Assembly: GCA_003243955.1 (NCBI GenBank)
Contig: QHCE01000007.1
Location: forward strand, 1 to 56,612
Length of the DNA stretch: 56,612 bases
Direction: 5' to 3'
DNA from: Acidimicrobiales bacterium
Lineage (GTDB): Bacteria > Actinomycetota > Actinomycetes > Mycobacteriales > QHCE01
The translations under genes were made by a program, and so were the position numbers. The notes below the pieces were generated by a model, which was given only the letters and a program-made list of their open reading frames with translations, was not told where the DNA came from and searched no databases. Positions 19,283 to 30,031 of the stretch are shown piece by piece (the stretch's first letter is position 1; the number at the start of each line of letters is the position of its first letter).

Positions 19283-20604
19283 CGGGCGCCGCGGCAATCC
19301 AGGCCGCTTCAGTGACTCCAGTGCTGACGCAGCGCTGGCCACACCAGCCGTGGAAGCTGGCCAACTATGAGCGACTCGACGGCTATGCCGGGCTTCGACA
19401 AGCCCTGCGCCAGACGCCGGACGCGCTCATCGAGCTGGTGAAACAATCTGGGCTGCGCGGTCGAGGTGGTGCGGGTTTCCCCACCGGCCTGAAGTGGTCG
19501 TTTCTGCCCAAAGACGTCGGTGCACCGCATTACCTGGTGATCAACGCCGATGAGGGCGAGCCAGGTACCTGTAAGGACCTGCCGCTTATGATGGTGGACC
19601 CGCATTCGTTACTGGAAGGCGCGATCATCACCGCTTACGCGATCGGAGCCCACCAGGCGTTTATCTACGTACGGGGCGAAGCGGTGCACGCCGCGCGTCG
19701 GCTGCGCCAGGCGGTGCGTGAAGCGCGGGCTAAGAACTACCTTGGTCGCAACATTCTGGGCTCAGGCTTCGGTTTAGATGTGGTTGTGCATGCGGGTGCT
19801 GGGGCCTACATCTGCGGTGAAGAGACGGCGTTATTGGAGTCGCTGGAGGGCTTCCGGGGTCAGCCGCGGCTCAAGCCGCCTTTTCCGGCGACACATGGCT
19901 TATACGCCTCTCCGACCGTGGTGAACAACGTGGAGACCATCGCCAGCGTGCCGTTCATAGTTCGGCATGGTGCTGATTGGTTCAAGTCGATGGGGACCGA
20001 AAAATCTCCGGGACCCAAGATTTACTCCATTTCTGGACACGTGAAACACCCTGGCCAGTACGAGTGCGAGCTGGGAATCACGCTGCGGCAGCTACTGGAG
20101 CTGGCCGGAGGAGTGCGCGCCGGTAGGTCCTTGAAGTTCTGGACTCCCGGTGGCTCGTCCACGCCGTATTTCACCGCGGAGCACTCCGACGTTCCGCTGG
20201 ATTTTGAAGGTGCCGCTGCGGCGGGCTCCATGCTGGGTACCACCGCGATCATGGTGTTTGACGAAACCACGTGCATTGTTGGGGCCACGCTGCGGTTCAT
20301 CGAGTTTTACGCCCATGAATCGTGCGGTAAATGCACGCCATGCCGGGAGGGCACCTACTGGATGGAGCAAGTGCTGCGCCGTCTGGAGGCCGGAGAAGGC
20401 ACCGAAGAAGACCTCTCCACGCTGCTGGACACGTGCGACAACATTTTCGGCCGCTCGTTTTGCGCTCTGGGTGATGGCGCCACCAGCTGCGTGGTGAGCT
20501 CGATCAAGTACTTCCGGGACGAATACATTGCCCATGTTAGGCAGCGACGCTGCCCGCTCGCCAGCCATGCAAGCGCTCCCTTAGCCGCGCAGGGGGTTCA
20601 TTGA
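19279..20604 (+). CDS. nuoF: NADH-quinone oxidoreductase subunit F
   Basis: The 441-residue 51-kDa-type subunit that binds NADH and FMN and one 4Fe-4S cluster. It has [15 protein letters not shown] near residues 55-69, [12 protein letters not shown], the FMN loop [19 protein letters not shown] near residue 175, and the cluster motif [13 protein letters not shown] near residue 350 with the fourth Cys further on. ATG 19279 overlaps the nuoE stop. The C-terminus past residue 420 is variable and ends in a TGATG overlap with nuoG. Confidence 0.96.
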   Translation: MTGAAAIQAASVTPVLTQRWPHQPWKLANYERLDGYAGLRQALRQTPDALIELVKQSGLRGRGGAGFPTGLKWSFLPKDVGAPHYLVINADEGEPGTCKDLPLMMVDPHSLLEGAIITAYAIGAHQAFIYVRGEAVHAARRLRQAVREARAKNYLGRNILGSGFGLDVVVHAGAGAYICGEETALLESLEGFRGQPRLKPPFPATHGLYASPTVVNNVETIASVPFIVRHGADWFKSMGTEKSPGPKIYSISGHVKHPGQYECELGITLRQLLELAGGVRAGRSLKFWTPGGSSTPYFTAEHSDVPLDFEGAAAAGSMLGTTAIMVFDETTCIVGATLRFIEFYAHESCGKCTPCREGTYWMEQVLRRLEAGEGTEEDLSTLLDTCDNIFGRSFCALGDGATSCVVSSIKYFRDEYIAHVRQRRCPLASHASAPLAAQGVH

Positions 20605-23309
20605 TGACTATCGCGCCGCAAACCGAGCACACCGCAACCTCGGTGGGGGGGAGCGCTCCTCCACCTGTCACGCTCACTATCGATGGTGTGAGCATTACGG
20701 TGCCGCGAGGCACATTGGTGATCCGAGCCGCCGAGCAGTTGGGCATTCCAATTCCGCGTTTCTGCGACCATCCACTGTTAGACCCAGTCGGTGCGTGCCG
20801 ACAGTGCATCGTCGCGGTCGAGGGTCAGCGTAAGCCGCTGACTGCTTGCACCACTGTGGTCACCGAAGGCATGGTGGTGCAAACGCAGCACAGCAGCCAG
20901 GTGGCGGCCAAGGCCCAAAGCGGCACCATGGAGCTGCTGCTCATCAACCACCCGTTGGACTGCCCGATGTGCGACAAGGGTGGTGAATGCCCACTGCAAA
21001 ACCAGGCGATGAGTTCAGGCCGGGCCGCCTCCCGATTTCACGATGTTAAGCGGACGTACCCCAAACCGGTGCCGATCTCTTCGGAGGTGTTACTGGATCG
21101 GGAGCGCTGTGTGTTGTGCGCCCGATGCACCCGATTTTCGGCTCAGATTGCCGGTGATCCGTTCATCGAGCTGTTCGAGCGCAGCGCGGGCGAGCAGGTG
21201 TCGGTGTACCGGGGGGAGCAGCTGGATTCGCCCGACATAATTTCCGGCTCTGAACCCTTTAACTCGTACTTTTCAGGGAATACAATCCAGATCTGCCCGG
21301 TGGGGGCGCTGACCAGCGCAACCTACCGGTTTCGTTCTCGACCATTTGATTTGGTCTCCACACCAAGCGTGTGCGAACATTGCTCGTCGGGCTGTGCGCA
21401 GCGCACGGACTGGCGCCGCAACCGCGTGTTGCGTCGGCTTGCTGGCGATGACCCGGAAGTGAACGAGGAGTGGAACTGCGACAAAGGTCGGTTCGCGTTC
21501 ACCTATCCCACAAGCCAAGGCCGGATCACGACTCCGCTGATTCGGGACGAATCTGGCCAGCTGGTCACCGCGTCCTGGAGTCAGGCGCTCACTATCGCTG
21601 CCGAGGGTCTACGTGAGGCGCGCGACGCCGCAGGAGTTGGTGTACTCACCGGTGGTCGGCTCACCGTGGAGGATTCTTACGCCTACAGCGTCTTTGCCCG
21701 TCTCGCGCTGAACACCAATGACATCGACTTTCGGGCACGGCCGCACTCGGTAGAGGAAGCCGATTTCCTGATCATGCACGTCGCTGGGCTCACTCCCGCT
21801 ACTGGTGGCCTGCGATATCGCGATCTGGATACCGCGCCGACTGTGTTGCTAGTGGGCCTTGAACCCGAAGAAGAGTCCCCGATCGTGTTCCTGCGGCTGC
21901 GCAAGGCCAGCCGCCGCTTAGACGCGCCGAGTACAACCGTGTACTCGGTGGCGCCGTGGGCAACTCGAGGTTTAGAAAAGCTCTCGGGAACGCTGGTGGA
22001 AGCGGTTCCCGGCACAGAGGCATGCGTGCTCGATGCGCTTACCGATGATGATGGTACTGATGGCGCGGGTCAGATCTCGGGGACAAGCCCCGAGGGTGGC
22101 CAGATCTCGGCGCTTGCCGCCGCGTTGCGTAAGCCAGGTTCGGTGGTGCTGCTCGGCGAGCGTGCCGCGAGCGCGCCAGGAGCGTTATCGGCCGCGGCGC
22201 GGCTAGCCCGCGCAACCGGGGCGCGGCTGGCTTGGATTCCGCGACGAGCCGGGGATCGCGGTGCGGTGGAAGCCGGGGCGCTGCCCGATCTGCTGCCGGG
22301 CGCTCGCTGGGTGGTTGACCGGGCAGCGCGGGCGGAGTTGGAGCAGCTGTGGGGCGTGGCGCCAGGCAGTATTCCAGCTACTCCAGGTCGCAGCACTACC
22401 CGAATACTGGCCGCTGCGGCCAACGCCGAGCTGAATGCATTGCTCATAGCGGGGGTCGATCTCGACGACTTGGCCGATCCGGCCGCCGCGCGCAACGCGC
22501 TGCGTAATGTGGGGTTCGTAGTCAGCTTGGAACTGCGGGAATCCAGCGTGACGGAGTACGCCGATGTCGTCCTCCCGGTTGCTGCCTCGGTAGAAAAAGC
22601 TGGCACGTATTACACCTGGGAGGGACGTGCACGTCCGTTCGGGAGGGCGTTGCCGGAATCCGACGCGCTTCCCGACTCGCGAGTGCTGGACGCGCTTGCC
22701 GCCGAGCTGGACGTCTTTTTGAGTCTGGGGAGCGTGGAGCAGGTGCGTGCTGGCTATGCGGCGGCCGTCTCGGGTGTAACTGGCCCGGCGTCGAGTACAG
22801 GACTCAGGGGTACAGGTTTGGGCGGCACAGAGCTTGGTGGTACAGAATTTAGCGGCACAGAATTTAGCGGCTTCCAACATCGTGCGAGCGCCAAGCCTGA
22901 ACGGGGCGAGGCAGTGTTGGCGACTTGGCATCACCTGCTGGATGCCGGGACTCTGCAGCTCGGCGAGCCGCATCTGGCCGGAACCGCTCCCAGAGCGCTC
23001 GCTCGGCTGTGCGAAGCCACAGCGAGCGAAATCGGGCTGACCGATGGCGACGCACTGACAGTAACCACGGACGCTGGTTCGATTACACTGCCGTTGGAGA
23101 TCACTCGGATGCCGCAGCGAGTGGTATGGCTGCCAACGAACTCGCCGGGCAGCGCTGTGCGGCGTCAGCTTGCCGCCGACTCTGGTGACATCGTCAAGGT
23201 CTCAGCCGGCACAACCTCGCCGCTACCAGACGACAACTTGGCACAAGTTGCCGGAGGAGACGCGGAAGGCGCGGGGGAAGGCCCCCAATCCCATGGTGGT
23301 GAGCGTTGA
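20604..23309 (+). CDS. nuoG: NADH-quinone oxidoreductase subunit G with repeat insertions
   Basis: The 901-residue 75-kDa-type subunit, which wires electrons through several FeS clusters. N-terminal 2Fe-2S ligands are in GACRQC, then the [14 protein letters not shown] block and the [11 protein letters not shown] block, followed by [10 protein letters not shown] and a molybdopterin-oxidoreductase-like region. ATG 20604 shares a base with the nuoF stop. Two additions are unusual: residues 735-756 are tandem GGTEL/SGTEF pentapeptides made by a 15-base repeat, and residues 876-882 (DDNLAQV) are encoded by a palindrome, just before a Gly-rich tail. Both lie in variable regions. Confidence 0.95.
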   Translation: MTIAPQTEHTATSVGGSAPPPVTLTIDGVSITVPRGTLVIRAAEQLGIPIPRFCDHPLLDPVGACRQCIVAVEGQRKPLTACTTVVTEGMVVQTQHSSQVAAKAQSGTMELLLINHPLDCPMCDKGGECPLQNQAMSSGRAASRFHDVKRTYPKPVPISSEVLLDRERCVLCARCTRFSAQIAGDPFIELFERSAGEQVSVYRGEQLDSPDIISGSEPFNSYFSGNTIQICPVGALTSATYRFRSRPFDLVSTPSVCEHCSSGCAQRTDWRRNRVLRRLAGDDPEVNEEWNCDKGRFAFTYPTSQGRITTPLIRDESGQLVTASWSQALTIAAEGLREARDAAGVGVLTGGRLTVEDSYAYSVFARLALNTNDIDFRARPHSVEEADFLIMHVAGLTPATGGLRYRDLDTAPTVLLVGLEPEEESPIVFLRLRKASRRLDAPSTTVYSVAPWATRGLEKLSGTLVEAVPGTEACVLDALTDDDGTDGAGQISGTSPEGGQISALAAALRKPGSVVLLGERAASAPGALSAAARLARATGARLAWIPRRAGDRGAVEAGALPDLLPGARWVVDRAARAELEQLWGVAPGSIPATPGRSTTRILAAAANAELNALLIAGVDLDDLADPAAARNALRNVGFVVSLELRESSVTEYADVVLPVAASVEKAGTYYTWEGRARPFGRALPESDALPDSRVLDALAAELDVFLSLGSVEQVRAGYAAAVSGVTGPASSTGLRGTGLGGTELGGTEFSGTEFSGFQHRASAKPERGEAVLATWHHLLDAGTLQLGEPHLAGTAPRALARLCEATASEIGLTDGDALTVTTDAGSITLPLEITRMPQRVVWLPTNSPGSAVRRQLAADSGDIVKVSAGTTSPLPDDNLAQVAGGDAEGAGEGPQSHGGER
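22807..22870 (+). repeat. 15-bp tandem repeat array inside nuoG
   Basis: About four units near GGCACAGAATTTAGC / GGTACAGAGCTTGGT, read as Gly-Gly-Thr-Glu-Leu or Ser-Gly-Thr-Glu-Phe. It shares the GGTACAGAA core, period and strand with the arrays in nuoB and pcrA. It lies in a linker between conserved parts of NuoG. Confidence 0.85.
23231..23254. repeat. palindromic repeat, copy 3 (degenerate), inside nuoG
   Basis: CGACAACTTG followed by GCA and CAAGTTGCCG; the inner arms CAACTTG and CAAGTTG are perfect and one outer pair is mismatched. It is the same motif as copies 1 and 2, shortened, and sits near the 3' end of nuoG where it codes for part of the tail. Confidence 0.75.
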
Positions 23310-24646
23310 TGTTCTCCCCCAGCCTGAGCGGCGCGAGCTATAGCTCAACGGTCCCCTCCGCGGTTATGCGCCCGGTGGCAGAATTCGGCAATGAGCCGGT
23401 CTGGCTGCTACTGGCGAAAGTGCTCGCGATCTTTGGGTTCTTAGTGCTGATGACGTTGGTCACCATTGTGGCCGAGCGCAAAATAGTTGCCTGGATGCAG
23501 GTGCGTCCCGGCCCTAACCGCGTCGGTCCGTGGGGCGTGCTGCAGAGTCTGGCTGACGGGCTGAAGCTGGCATTCAAAGAAGACATCATGCCCACTCTCG
23601 CCGACAAGGGCGTGTACTTCATCGCTCCGGCGCTCTCCTGTATTCCGGCACTAGTGGCCTTCGCGGTGATCCCACTCGGGCCGCAAGTGAGTGTGTTCGG
23701 CCACTTGACGCCGCTGCAGCTTACTGACACTCCCATCGCGGTGTTGTTTATGTTGGCCAGCTCGTCGTTAGGCGTGTACGGGATTGTGCTGGGTGGTTGG
23801 GCTTCGGGCTCGACATACCCGCTGTTAGGCGGGCTGCGCTCGGCCGCGCAGATGATCTCGTATGAAATCTCAATGGGGCTGTCAGTCGTCGGCGTATTTT
23901 TGGCTGCCGGCACGTTCTCCACAAGCGAGATTGTGGCCGCGCAGCACGACATGTGGTACTTCGTGCTGCTGGCACCCAGTTTTTTGATCTACGCGATCTC
24001 GGCGGTGGGTGAGACCAACCGGGCGCCCTTCGACTTACCGGAAGCCGAGTCTGAGCTTGTGGGAGGTTTCCACACTGAATACTCATCACTGAAGTTCGCG
24101 CTGTTCTTCCTGGCCGAATACGTCAACATGGTCACCGTTTCCGCGCTCGCGGTCACACTGTTCTTTGGCGGCTGGCAAGCACCGTTCGGTATCGTTGCCG
24201 CGTGGGCCGGCGCCAATACGGGCTGGTGGCCGGTGCTGTGGTTTGTCGGGAAAGTTTTCACGTGTTTGTTCGTGTTCATCTGGCTGCGGGCCACGCTACC
24301 TCGGCTGCGCTATGACCAGTTCATGCGATTTGGCTGGAAGTTGCTGGTGCCGGTGAGTCTGGGTTGGATTCTGGCGCTGTCAGCGACGAGAGTGTTCAGT
24401 GCACAGTACGACATCGGCTCACGTTGGCCGCAAGTGGCGCTCGGTGCGACGATCGTTGCCGCTATGCTGCTCGGTCTTGCGATCCGGACTCGCCGCACAG
24501 CTGTGTCGAGGACCCAGGCGCTAGTCTCACACCCCGATGCCGACTATCCAGTACCACCACTGGACCTGCGGGTGCCCGATCCGCCACGGGCCGAGGCGCT
24601 GGCTGGCCCGCTAGCTGGTGCTGCACAGCTACAAAGGAGGGAATAG
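23309..24646 (+). CDS. nuoH: NADH-quinone oxidoreductase subunit H
   Basis: A 445-residue membrane subunit near the quinone channel, with about eight to nine helices. Signatures are [20 protein letters not shown] near residues 55-74, [32 protein letters not shown] and [13 protein letters not shown]. The first 25 residues are not conserved. ATG 23309 overlaps the nuoG stop (TGATG), so the TTG at 23306 is not needed. The C-terminal 60 residues after the last helix are soluble, charged and longer than in E. coli, as in other actinobacteria. Confidence 0.95.
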   Translation: MFSPSLSGASYSSTVPSAVMRPVAEFGNEPVWLLLAKVLAIFGFLVLMTLVTIVAERKIVAWMQVRPGPNRVGPWGVLQSLADGLKLAFKEDIMPTLADKGVYFIAPALSCIPALVAFAVIPLGPQVSVFGHLTPLQLTDTPIAVLFMLASSSLGVYGIVLGGWASGSTYPLLGGLRSAAQMISYEISMGLSVVGVFLAAGTFSTSEIVAAQHDMWYFVLLAPSFLIYAISAVGETNRAPFDLPEAESELVGGFHTEYSSLKFALFFLAEYVNMVTVSALAVTLFFGGWQAPFGIVAAWAGANTGWWPVLWFVGKVFTCLFVFIWLRATLPRLRYDQFMRFGWKLLVPVSLGWILALSATRVFSAQYDIGSRWPQVALGATIVAAMLLGLAIRTRRTAVSRTQALVSHPDADYPVPPLDLRVPDPPRAEALAGPLAGAAQLQRRE

Positions 24647-24649
24647 CCG

Positions 24650-25207
24650 ATGTTTGCCTCCATGAAAGGCTTTGCGGTCACGTTCGGCCACATGTTCAAA
24701 CGCCGGGTAACGGTGAAGTATCCCGAGGTAATGAAGCCCACTGAGCCGCGCTATCACGGCCGGCACCTGCTGAACCGCCATCCCGATGGTCTGGAAAAGT
24801 GCATCGGCTGCGAGCTGTGCGCATGGGCGTGTCCAGCTGACGCGATTTACGTGGAAGGGGCTGACAACACCCCTGAACGCAGATTTTCGCCGGGTGAGCG
24901 CTACGCGGCGGTGTATCAGATCAACTACGCGCGCTGCATCTTTTGCGGCCTGTGTATTGAGGCCTGCCCCACCCGGTCGTTGACGATGACCAACGAGTAC
25001 GAGCTTGCCAGTGATAGTAGAGCCGACCTCATTTACACCAAAGAGCAGCTGTTGGCGCCGCTGCTGGAAGGTATGGAAGCACCACCGCATCCGATGCGTT
25101 TGGGTGAAACGGATATTGACTATTACGTCGACGCGCTTGCCAATCCCGGCACATCGGTGGGTGCCGAACGACTCGATTCGCCGCGCCCACCCAAGGAGGC
25201 CGCATGA
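24650..25207 (+). CDS. nuoI: NADH-quinone oxidoreductase subunit I
   Basis: A 185-residue ferredoxin-like subunit with two 4Fe-4S clusters that link the peripheral arm to NuoB. Cluster motifs [18 protein letters not shown] (near residues 47-64) and [19 protein letters not shown] (near 92-110) are complete. AAAGGAGGG precedes ATG 24650 and lies over the end of nuoH. It ends in an ATGA overlap with nuoJ. Confidence 0.96.
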   Translation: MFASMKGFAVTFGHMFKRRVTVKYPEVMKPTEPRYHGRHLLNRHPDGLEKCIGCELCAWACPADAIYVEGADNTPERRFSPGERYAAVYQINYARCIFCGLCIEACPTRSLTMTNEYELASDSRADLIYTKEQLLAPLLEGMEAPPHPMRLGETDIDYYVDALANPGTSVGAERLDSPRPPKEAA

Positions 25208-26004
25208 GTGTGGTTGCCGAGCTGACCAATACAGTGCTGGCCGCGGCGTTCAAGAGCTCCGGAAACACTGGAGCTATGAGTACGGGGGAAAAGGTCGGAT
25301 TTTGGTGCCTTGCCCCGGTAGCTTTGGGCGGAGCGATGGGGATGGTGCTGGCCCGCAACGCGGTGCATTCGGCGCTGTTTCTGGTCTCGACCATGTTTAG
25401 CCTAGGCGTATTTTACGTGCTGCAATCTGGGCCGTTCATCGGCATGGTGCAGATTATTGTGTACACCGGCGCGATCATGATCCTGTTCCTGTTCGTGCTG
25501 ATGCTGATCGGTCGCGACTCGGAAGACTCGTTGATCGAGACGCTGCGCGGGCAGCGAATCGCCGCGGTCGTGCTCGGCATCGGGCTCGCTGGACTTGTTG
25601 GCAGTGGGTTGTCTCGGGCGCTGGGCGTCGTGCACGCCCGTGGTTTGAATGCTGCCGCGGGCCAGTCCGATGGCCACGTGCCGGAGTTGGCGGAGCTGCT
25701 GTTCACCCGATACGTGTTCGCGTTTGAGCTTACCAGCGCGCTACTGATCATCGCCGCCGTCGGCGCGATGGTGCTGGGTCATTCGGACTCGCAAAGTGAT
25801 GTGGCGTCACAACCGGAGCAGTCGCGGGCGCGTTTTCGCCGCGGCAACTATCCGGCACCTGTGCCTGGGCCTGGCGTGTACGCCTTAGCGGATTCGGTGG
25901 CTACACCTGCTCTACTTCCCGATGGAAGCACCACACCGGCGAGCGTCGTGGATACTGTCGAGCGGCGCCGGCTCGATCCCAACATCAGTGATACGAAAAG
26001 CTAG
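25204..26004 (+). CDS. nuoJ: NADH-quinone oxidoreductase subunit J
   Basis: A 266-residue membrane subunit with five hydrophobic segments and the family stretch [23 protein letters not shown] split around residues 78-100. The N-terminal 25 residues and the C-terminal 70 residues are soluble and poorly conserved, in line with actinobacterial NuoJ. Unlike the other junctions of the operon, it is followed by a 188-base gap before nuoK that contains an inverted-repeat element. Confidence 0.93.
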   Translation: MSVVAELTNTVLAAAFKSSGNTGAMSTGEKVGFWCLAPVALGGAMGMVLARNAVHSALFLVSTMFSLGVFYVLQSGPFIGMVQIIVYTGAIMILFLFVLMLIGRDSEDSLIETLRGQRIAAVVLGIGLAGLVGSGLSRALGVVHARGLNAAAGQSDGHVPELAELLFTRYVFAFELTSALLIIAAVGAMVLGHSDSQSDVASQPEQSRARFRRGNYPAPVPGPGVYALADSVATPALLPDGSTTPASVVDTVERRRLDPNISDTKS

Positions 26005-26015
26005 AAGGTTTATCT

Positions 26016-26192
26016 ATGTATTTCAACCATCCCCCAATTGGTTCCTGCCAAGACCGCAGGAGCCGCCGCGTACGGCAATACTTCTTAACTTCGGCGAAGC
26101 GTGGCGGAGTGGGTACGCAAGGCGACCGCCTGGGTGGCGGGTATCCCGCGATTAGCATGGTGTCGGCAGGGAGCAATTGGGGGATGGTTTAG
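26016..26192 (+). CDS. small ORF spanning the nuoJ-nuoK spacer
   Basis: An open frame of 58 codons from ATG 26016 to a TAG that abuts the nuoK ATG. AGAAGG lies about eight bases before the ATG. The product would be basic and Gly-rich (NHPPIGSCQDRRSRRVRQYF then GTQGDRLGGGYPAISMVSAG) with no recognised domain and no membrane segment. Almost all of it is encoded by an element with 25-bp terminal inverted repeats. Either it is translated by coupling between nuoJ and nuoK, or the element has been kept open by chance or selection so that ribosomes can pass. I do not claim a function. Confidence 0.35.
   Translation: MYFNHPPIGSCQDRRSRRVRQYFLTSAKRGGVGTQGDRLGGGYPAISMVSAGSNWGMV
26025..26189. mobile_element. 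candidate MITE-like element with 25-bp terminal inverted repeats
   Basis: The left end AACCATCCCCCAATTG (26025-26040) is repeated inverted and unchanged at 26174-26189. With two mismatches the match extends to 25 bases at each side (26025-26049 and 26165-26189), giving a 165-bp unit. No transposase and no clear target duplication is seen. The right end supplies GGGGGATGG, the likely ribosome site of nuoK. It resembles a non-autonomous miniature element, but a second copy would be needed to prove this. Confidence 0.6.
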
Positions 26193-26492
26193 ATGTCACC
26201 TACTTATTACCTGATACTGGCCGCCGCGCTGTTCACTATCGGCGCGGTGGGCGTGTTGGTGCGCCGTAACGCCATTGTGGTGTTCATGTGCGTGGAGTTG
26301 ATGCTAAACGCGCTGAACCTCACCCTGGTGACGTTTTCCAGGATCAACGGCACACTCGACGGCCAAGTTATGGCCTTTTTTGTCATGGTCGTGGCGGCTG
26401 CTGAGGTAGTCATCGGGCTGGCGATCATTATGGCAATATTTCGCTCGCGTAGCTCAACTTCCGTAGACGACGCCAACATCCTGAAGTATTAG
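26193..26492 (+). CDS. nuoK: NADH-quinone oxidoreductase subunit K
   Basis: A 99-residue, three-helix membrane subunit with the proton-pathway glutamates in [16 protein letters not shown] (near residue 35) and [16 protein letters not shown] (near residue 70). The length is normal. Its probable ribosome site lies in the right arm of the inverted-repeat element upstream. The 87 bases after it hold no gene beyond the nuoL ribosome site AAGGAG. Confidence 0.95.
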   Translation: MSPTYYLILAAALFTIGAVGVLVRRNAIVVFMCVELMLNALNLTLVTFSRINGTLDGQVMAFFVMVVAAAEVVIGLAIIMAIFRSRSSTSVDDANILKY

Positions 26493-26579
26493 GGGCTCTT
26501 AATGGGATCTGTACATAGTGGGCCGGGGTCTGTGGGAATGATGGCGGTTCTGGATAGCGTGACGGCAAGGAGTGTATAG

Positions 26580-28484
26580 GTGTCGAGCATTCTTGATGTG
26601 CTGTGGCTACTGATCGCGCTGCCGCTGGGAAGTGCGGTGGTGCTGCTACTAGCCGGCCGGCGGGCTGATAGATGGGGACATTACCTTGGCTGCGCCACGG
26701 TGGCTGCCAGCTTCGTACTCGGTGTGTTGGCGTTTCTCGCGCTGCAGGCTCGCACTGACCGTAGCGTCGAGGAAACGCTGTTCCGGTTTCTGGGCGTCGG
26801 AAGCCTCAAGGTTGACATCGGGCTGCTCTACGATCCGTTATCGGCGGTTTTCGTGTTGCTGATCACCGGTGTCGGTCTGCTCATCCACGTATATTCGATC
26901 GGATACATGGCGCACGACTCTGCCCGTCGGCGGTTTTTTGCCTATCTCAATTTGTTCGTTGCGGCGATGCTACTGCTGGTGCTCGCCAATAACTTCGTGG
27001 TTGTGTACATCGGTTGGGAAGGCGTGGGTTTAGCGTCGTATTTACTGATCGCATTCTGGTATTACAAACCGGCTGCTGCCAGTGCGGCTAAGAAAGCCTT
27101 CCTAATGAACCGGGTCGGCGATGTCGGTCTGGCGTTGGCGATCTTCTTGATGTTTGCCAACCTGGGCACCACGTCATATAGCGGAGTCTTCGCTGGGGTA
27201 GGGAACCTTTCTAGCGTCACGGCCACCACAGTGGGGATACTGCTGCTACTGGGCGCTTGCGGTAAGTCTGGCCAGTTTCCGCTGCAGGCGTGGCTGCCCG
27301 ACGCGATGGAAGGCCCCACGCCGGTGTCCGCGCTGATTCACGCCGCGACCATGGTCACCGCTGGGGTGTACCTGATCGTGCGGGCAAGCCCTATCTTCAA
27401 CGCCAGCCCCACCGCTCAACTGATGGTATGCATCGTCGGTGCGGTGACGTTGTTGATTGGGTGCATCATCGGCTGCGCAAAGGACGACATCAAACGGGTG
27501 CTGGCCTATTCTACGATGTCGCAAATCGGCTACATGTTCCTCGCAGCCGGACTGGGCGGTCCGGCCTATGCGTTGGCGATTCTGCACTTGCTCACACACG
27601 GTTTCTTCAAAGCGGGCCTGTTTTTGGGCGCCGGATCGGTGATGCACGGTATGAAAGATCAGACCGATATCCGCCGTTTCGGAGGGCTGGCTCGGGTCAT
27701 GCCGGCGACCGCGATCACGTTCGGGCTGGGCTACTTGGCGATCATTGGGCTTCCTCCGCTGTCTGGTTTCTTTTCTAAAGATCCCATCATCCAGCATGCC
27801 TTCGACCGTCCGGGCTGGAGCGGTTGGGCCTTCGGCGGGGCCGCCCTGCTCGGTGCCGGACTCACCGCGTTCTACATGACGCGTTTGATGGTGCTGACAT
27901 TCTTTGGCCGCCGCCGCTGGGCGGCAGCTTCGGGCGGGCAGCTGCCCGAACCGAAAGAGTCGCCGTGGGTGATGACTGCCCCGATGGGAGCGCTCGCGGT
28001 CGGTTCAGTCGCCGCTGGTTTTTTGCTCAGCAACGCTGACGCGCTGAGCAACTGGCTCGCACCGGTAGTCGGCGCGCCGGTGGAATCTGTTGCACACAAG
28101 CTGGAGCCGCTCACGGTTACGTGGTCGGTGCTGGGGGCTGTGATGTTGGGCGTGGTGATAGCGGCGGCGATGTTCGCGCGCGGCACCGCGCGCAGCGAAC
28201 CCGTAACCGCCAACCCGATCGTGCTTGCCGCGCGGCGCAACTTGTATGCCGACGTGATTAACGAGGCGGTTTTTGTGCGCCTGGGTGCGTGGGCGATGCG
28301 GGTGTTGGTGTTCGTTGATAGTCGGGGTGTGGACGGCACGATCAACGGTTTGGCGGCAGTGTGTGGGGGGACGTCTGCCCGGCTGCGCCGGCTGCAAACC
28401 GGTTTCGTCCGTTCTTATTCGCTGACCATGCTTGTTGGTGTGGTCGCGGTGATACTCGCGTTTTCTCTGGCAGTTTTTCGATAG
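26580..28484 (+). CDS. nuoL: NADH-quinone oxidoreductase subunit L
   Basis: A 634-residue antiporter-like proton-pumping subunit with about 15-16 membrane helices. Conserved features include YIGWEGVGLASYLLIAFWY near residue 143, PLQAWLPDAMEGPTPVSALI near residue 238 with the lysine/histidine channel residues, and YSTMSQIGYMFLAAGLG near residue 310. It starts with GTG 26580, with AAGGAG nine bases upstream. The end TAG shares a base with the probable nuoM GTG. Confidence 0.95.
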   Translation: MSSILDVLWLLIALPLGSAVVLLLAGRRADRWGHYLGCATVAASFVLGVLAFLALQARTDRSVEETLFRFLGVGSLKVDIGLLYDPLSAVFVLLITGVGLLIHVYSIGYMAHDSARRRFFAYLNLFVAAMLLLVLANNFVVVYIGWEGVGLASYLLIAFWYYKPAAASAAKKAFLMNRVGDVGLALAIFLMFANLGTTSYSGVFAGVGNLSSVTATTVGILLLLGACGKSGQFPLQAWLPDAMEGPTPVSALIHAATMVTAGVYLIVRASPIFNASPTAQLMVCIVGAVTLLIGCIIGCAKDDIKRVLAYSTMSQIGYMFLAAGLGGPAYALAILHLLTHGFFKAGLFLGAGSVMHGMKDQTDIRRFGGLARVMPATAITFGLGYLAIIGLPPLSGFFSKDPIIQHAFDRPGWSGWAFGGAALLGAGLTAFYMTRLMVLTFFGRRRWAAASGGQLPEPKESPWVMTAPMGALAVGSVAAGFLLSNADALSNWLAPVVGAPVESVAHKLEPLTVTWSVLGAVMLGVVIAAAMFARGTARSEPVTANPIVLAARRNLYADVINEAVFVRLGAWAMRVLVFVDSRGVDGTINGLAAVCGGTSARLRRLQTGFVRSYSLTMLVGVVAVILAFSLAVFR

Positions 28485-30028
28485 TGGCGGTGTCTGGTTT
28501 TATGGCTCATGTTCCGTTGTTCAGTCTGCTGATCGCGGTCCCGCTGCTGGGCGTGGCGCTCATCGCGCTGCTGCCGCGCAGAGCGGAGCAGCTGGCCAAG
28601 CCGATCGCGCTAGGCGCCGCGCTGGTAGTTTTCTCTGGCACGGTCGCCATGTGGTTCGGCTGGCGCACCGACGGCCCACGTTTCCAGTATCCCGAGAGCT
28701 ACACCTGGATTCCGCAGTTCGGCAGCGCTTTTACGTTGGGAGCCGACGGTATAGCGGCGGTCATGGTGGCGCTGGTCGGCGTGCTGGTGCCGATTGTGGT
28801 GCTGGCCTCTTGGCATGATGCCGAGCCGGGCAAACATAGCGTGCGGGCTTTCTTTGCGTTGGTGCTGGTGCTGGAAAGCTTCATGCTGGGCGTGTTCGCC
28901 GCCACTGACGTGTTGGTTTTCTACGTGTTTTTTGAAGTCATGCTGGTCCCGATGTATTTCCTGATCAGTTCCTATGGCGGTCCACGCCGGCAGTACGCCG
29001 CGGTGAAGTTTTTTCTGTATTCACTGGTAGGGGGGCTGCTGATGCTCGCCTCAGTGATCGGGCTGTACGCGATTAGCTCGAATCAGCTGGGGAAAGGAAC
29101 ATTCTCCTTTGAGGCGTTGCTGTCGCTGCACATTGATCCAGTCACACAGCGTTGGCTGTTCTTGGGATTCTTTATCGCGTTCGCGATCAAGGCGCCGCTG
29201 ATACCGTTCCACACCTGGTTGCCCGATGCTAGCGCTCAGGCTCCCATAGGAGTGTCTGTACTACTGGTCGGAGCGCTCGATAAGGTCGGCACCTACGGCA
29301 TGCTGCGGTACTGCCTTCCGCTATTTGGCAGCGCCGCCTACGATTTCGCTCCCTGGATCATTGGCCTTTCCGTCGCCGGGATCCTCTATGGCGCGATACT
29401 CGCTGTGGGGCAGAGCGATATGAAGCGCCTGGTCGCCTACACCTCGATCGCCCATTTCGGCTTCATCGCGTTGGGAGTATTTGCCTTCACCGCTCAGGCC
29501 GGCACGGGCGCGGTGCTGTATATGGTCAACCATGGGCTATCCGTCGGAGCGCTGTTTCTGGTCGTCGGCTTCCTGATTTCGCGGCGGAACTCCTCGCTGA
29601 TATCGGACTTCGGCGGGATGGCGCGTCTGATGCCATGGATCGCTGGTGTCTTCTTGATCGCTGGGCTATCAGCGCTGTCGTTGCCGGGCACGAACTCGTT
29701 CGCAAGCGAGTTTTTGATCCTTATCGGCGCCTTCGGTGCCCATAAAGCGGCCACTATCGTTGCCACGGTGGGCATTATCTTTGCCGCGTTGTTTGTGTTG
29801 TGGCTGTATCAGCAGACCATGCATGGTCCGCTGATACCGGAGCTAGCCGTCACCGATTCCCCTGCTCGGCTGGCGGTCAGGGATATCACCCGTCGTGAAG
29901 TGGCTGTTATTTCGCCGTTGATCGGGTTGATCTTGCTGTTGGGTGTATATCCGCAGCCAGTGATCGACGTGATTAACCCTGCCGTGGACCGTACGCTCGC
30001 CGATCTACATATCAGCTCCGGAAGGTAA
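28484..30028 (+). CDS. nuoM: NADH-quinone oxidoreductase subunit M
   Basis: A 514-residue proton-pumping membrane subunit. It has FYVFFEVMLVPMYFLISSYGG near residue 146, PLIPFHTWLPDASAQAPIGVS near residue 238 and YTSIAHFGFIALGVFAF near residue 318. GTG 28484 overlaps the nuoL stop (TAGTG); ATG 28502 is the alternative start and would remove six residues. The frame is open back to 28361 but that stretch reads nuoL in another frame. Confidence 0.94.
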   Translation: MAVSGFMAHVPLFSLLIAVPLLGVALIALLPRRAEQLAKPIALGAALVVFSGTVAMWFGWRTDGPRFQYPESYTWIPQFGSAFTLGADGIAAVMVALVGVLVPIVVLASWHDAEPGKHSVRAFFALVLVLESFMLGVFAATDVLVFYVFFEVMLVPMYFLISSYGGPRRQYAAVKFFLYSLVGGLLMLASVIGLYAISSNQLGKGTFSFEALLSLHIDPVTQRWLFLGFFIAFAIKAPLIPFHTWLPDASAQAPIGVSVLLVGALDKVGTYGMLRYCLPLFGSAAYDFAPWIIGLSVAGILYGAILAVGQSDMKRLVAYTSIAHFGFIALGVFAFTAQAGTGAVLYMVNHGLSVGALFLVVGFLISRRNSSLISDFGGMARLMPWIAGVFLIAGLSALSLPGTNSFASEFLILIGAFGAHKAATIVATVGIIFAALFVLWLYQQTMHGPLIPELAVTDSPARLAVRDITRREVAVISPLIGLILLLGVYPQPVIDVINPAVDRTLADLHISSGR

Positions 30029-30031
30029 CGC

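Noticed and set aside
26016-26192. A missing or misannotated nuo subunit between nuoJ and nuoK
   Set aside because: All 14 subunits are present and the product has no membrane segment or FeS motif.
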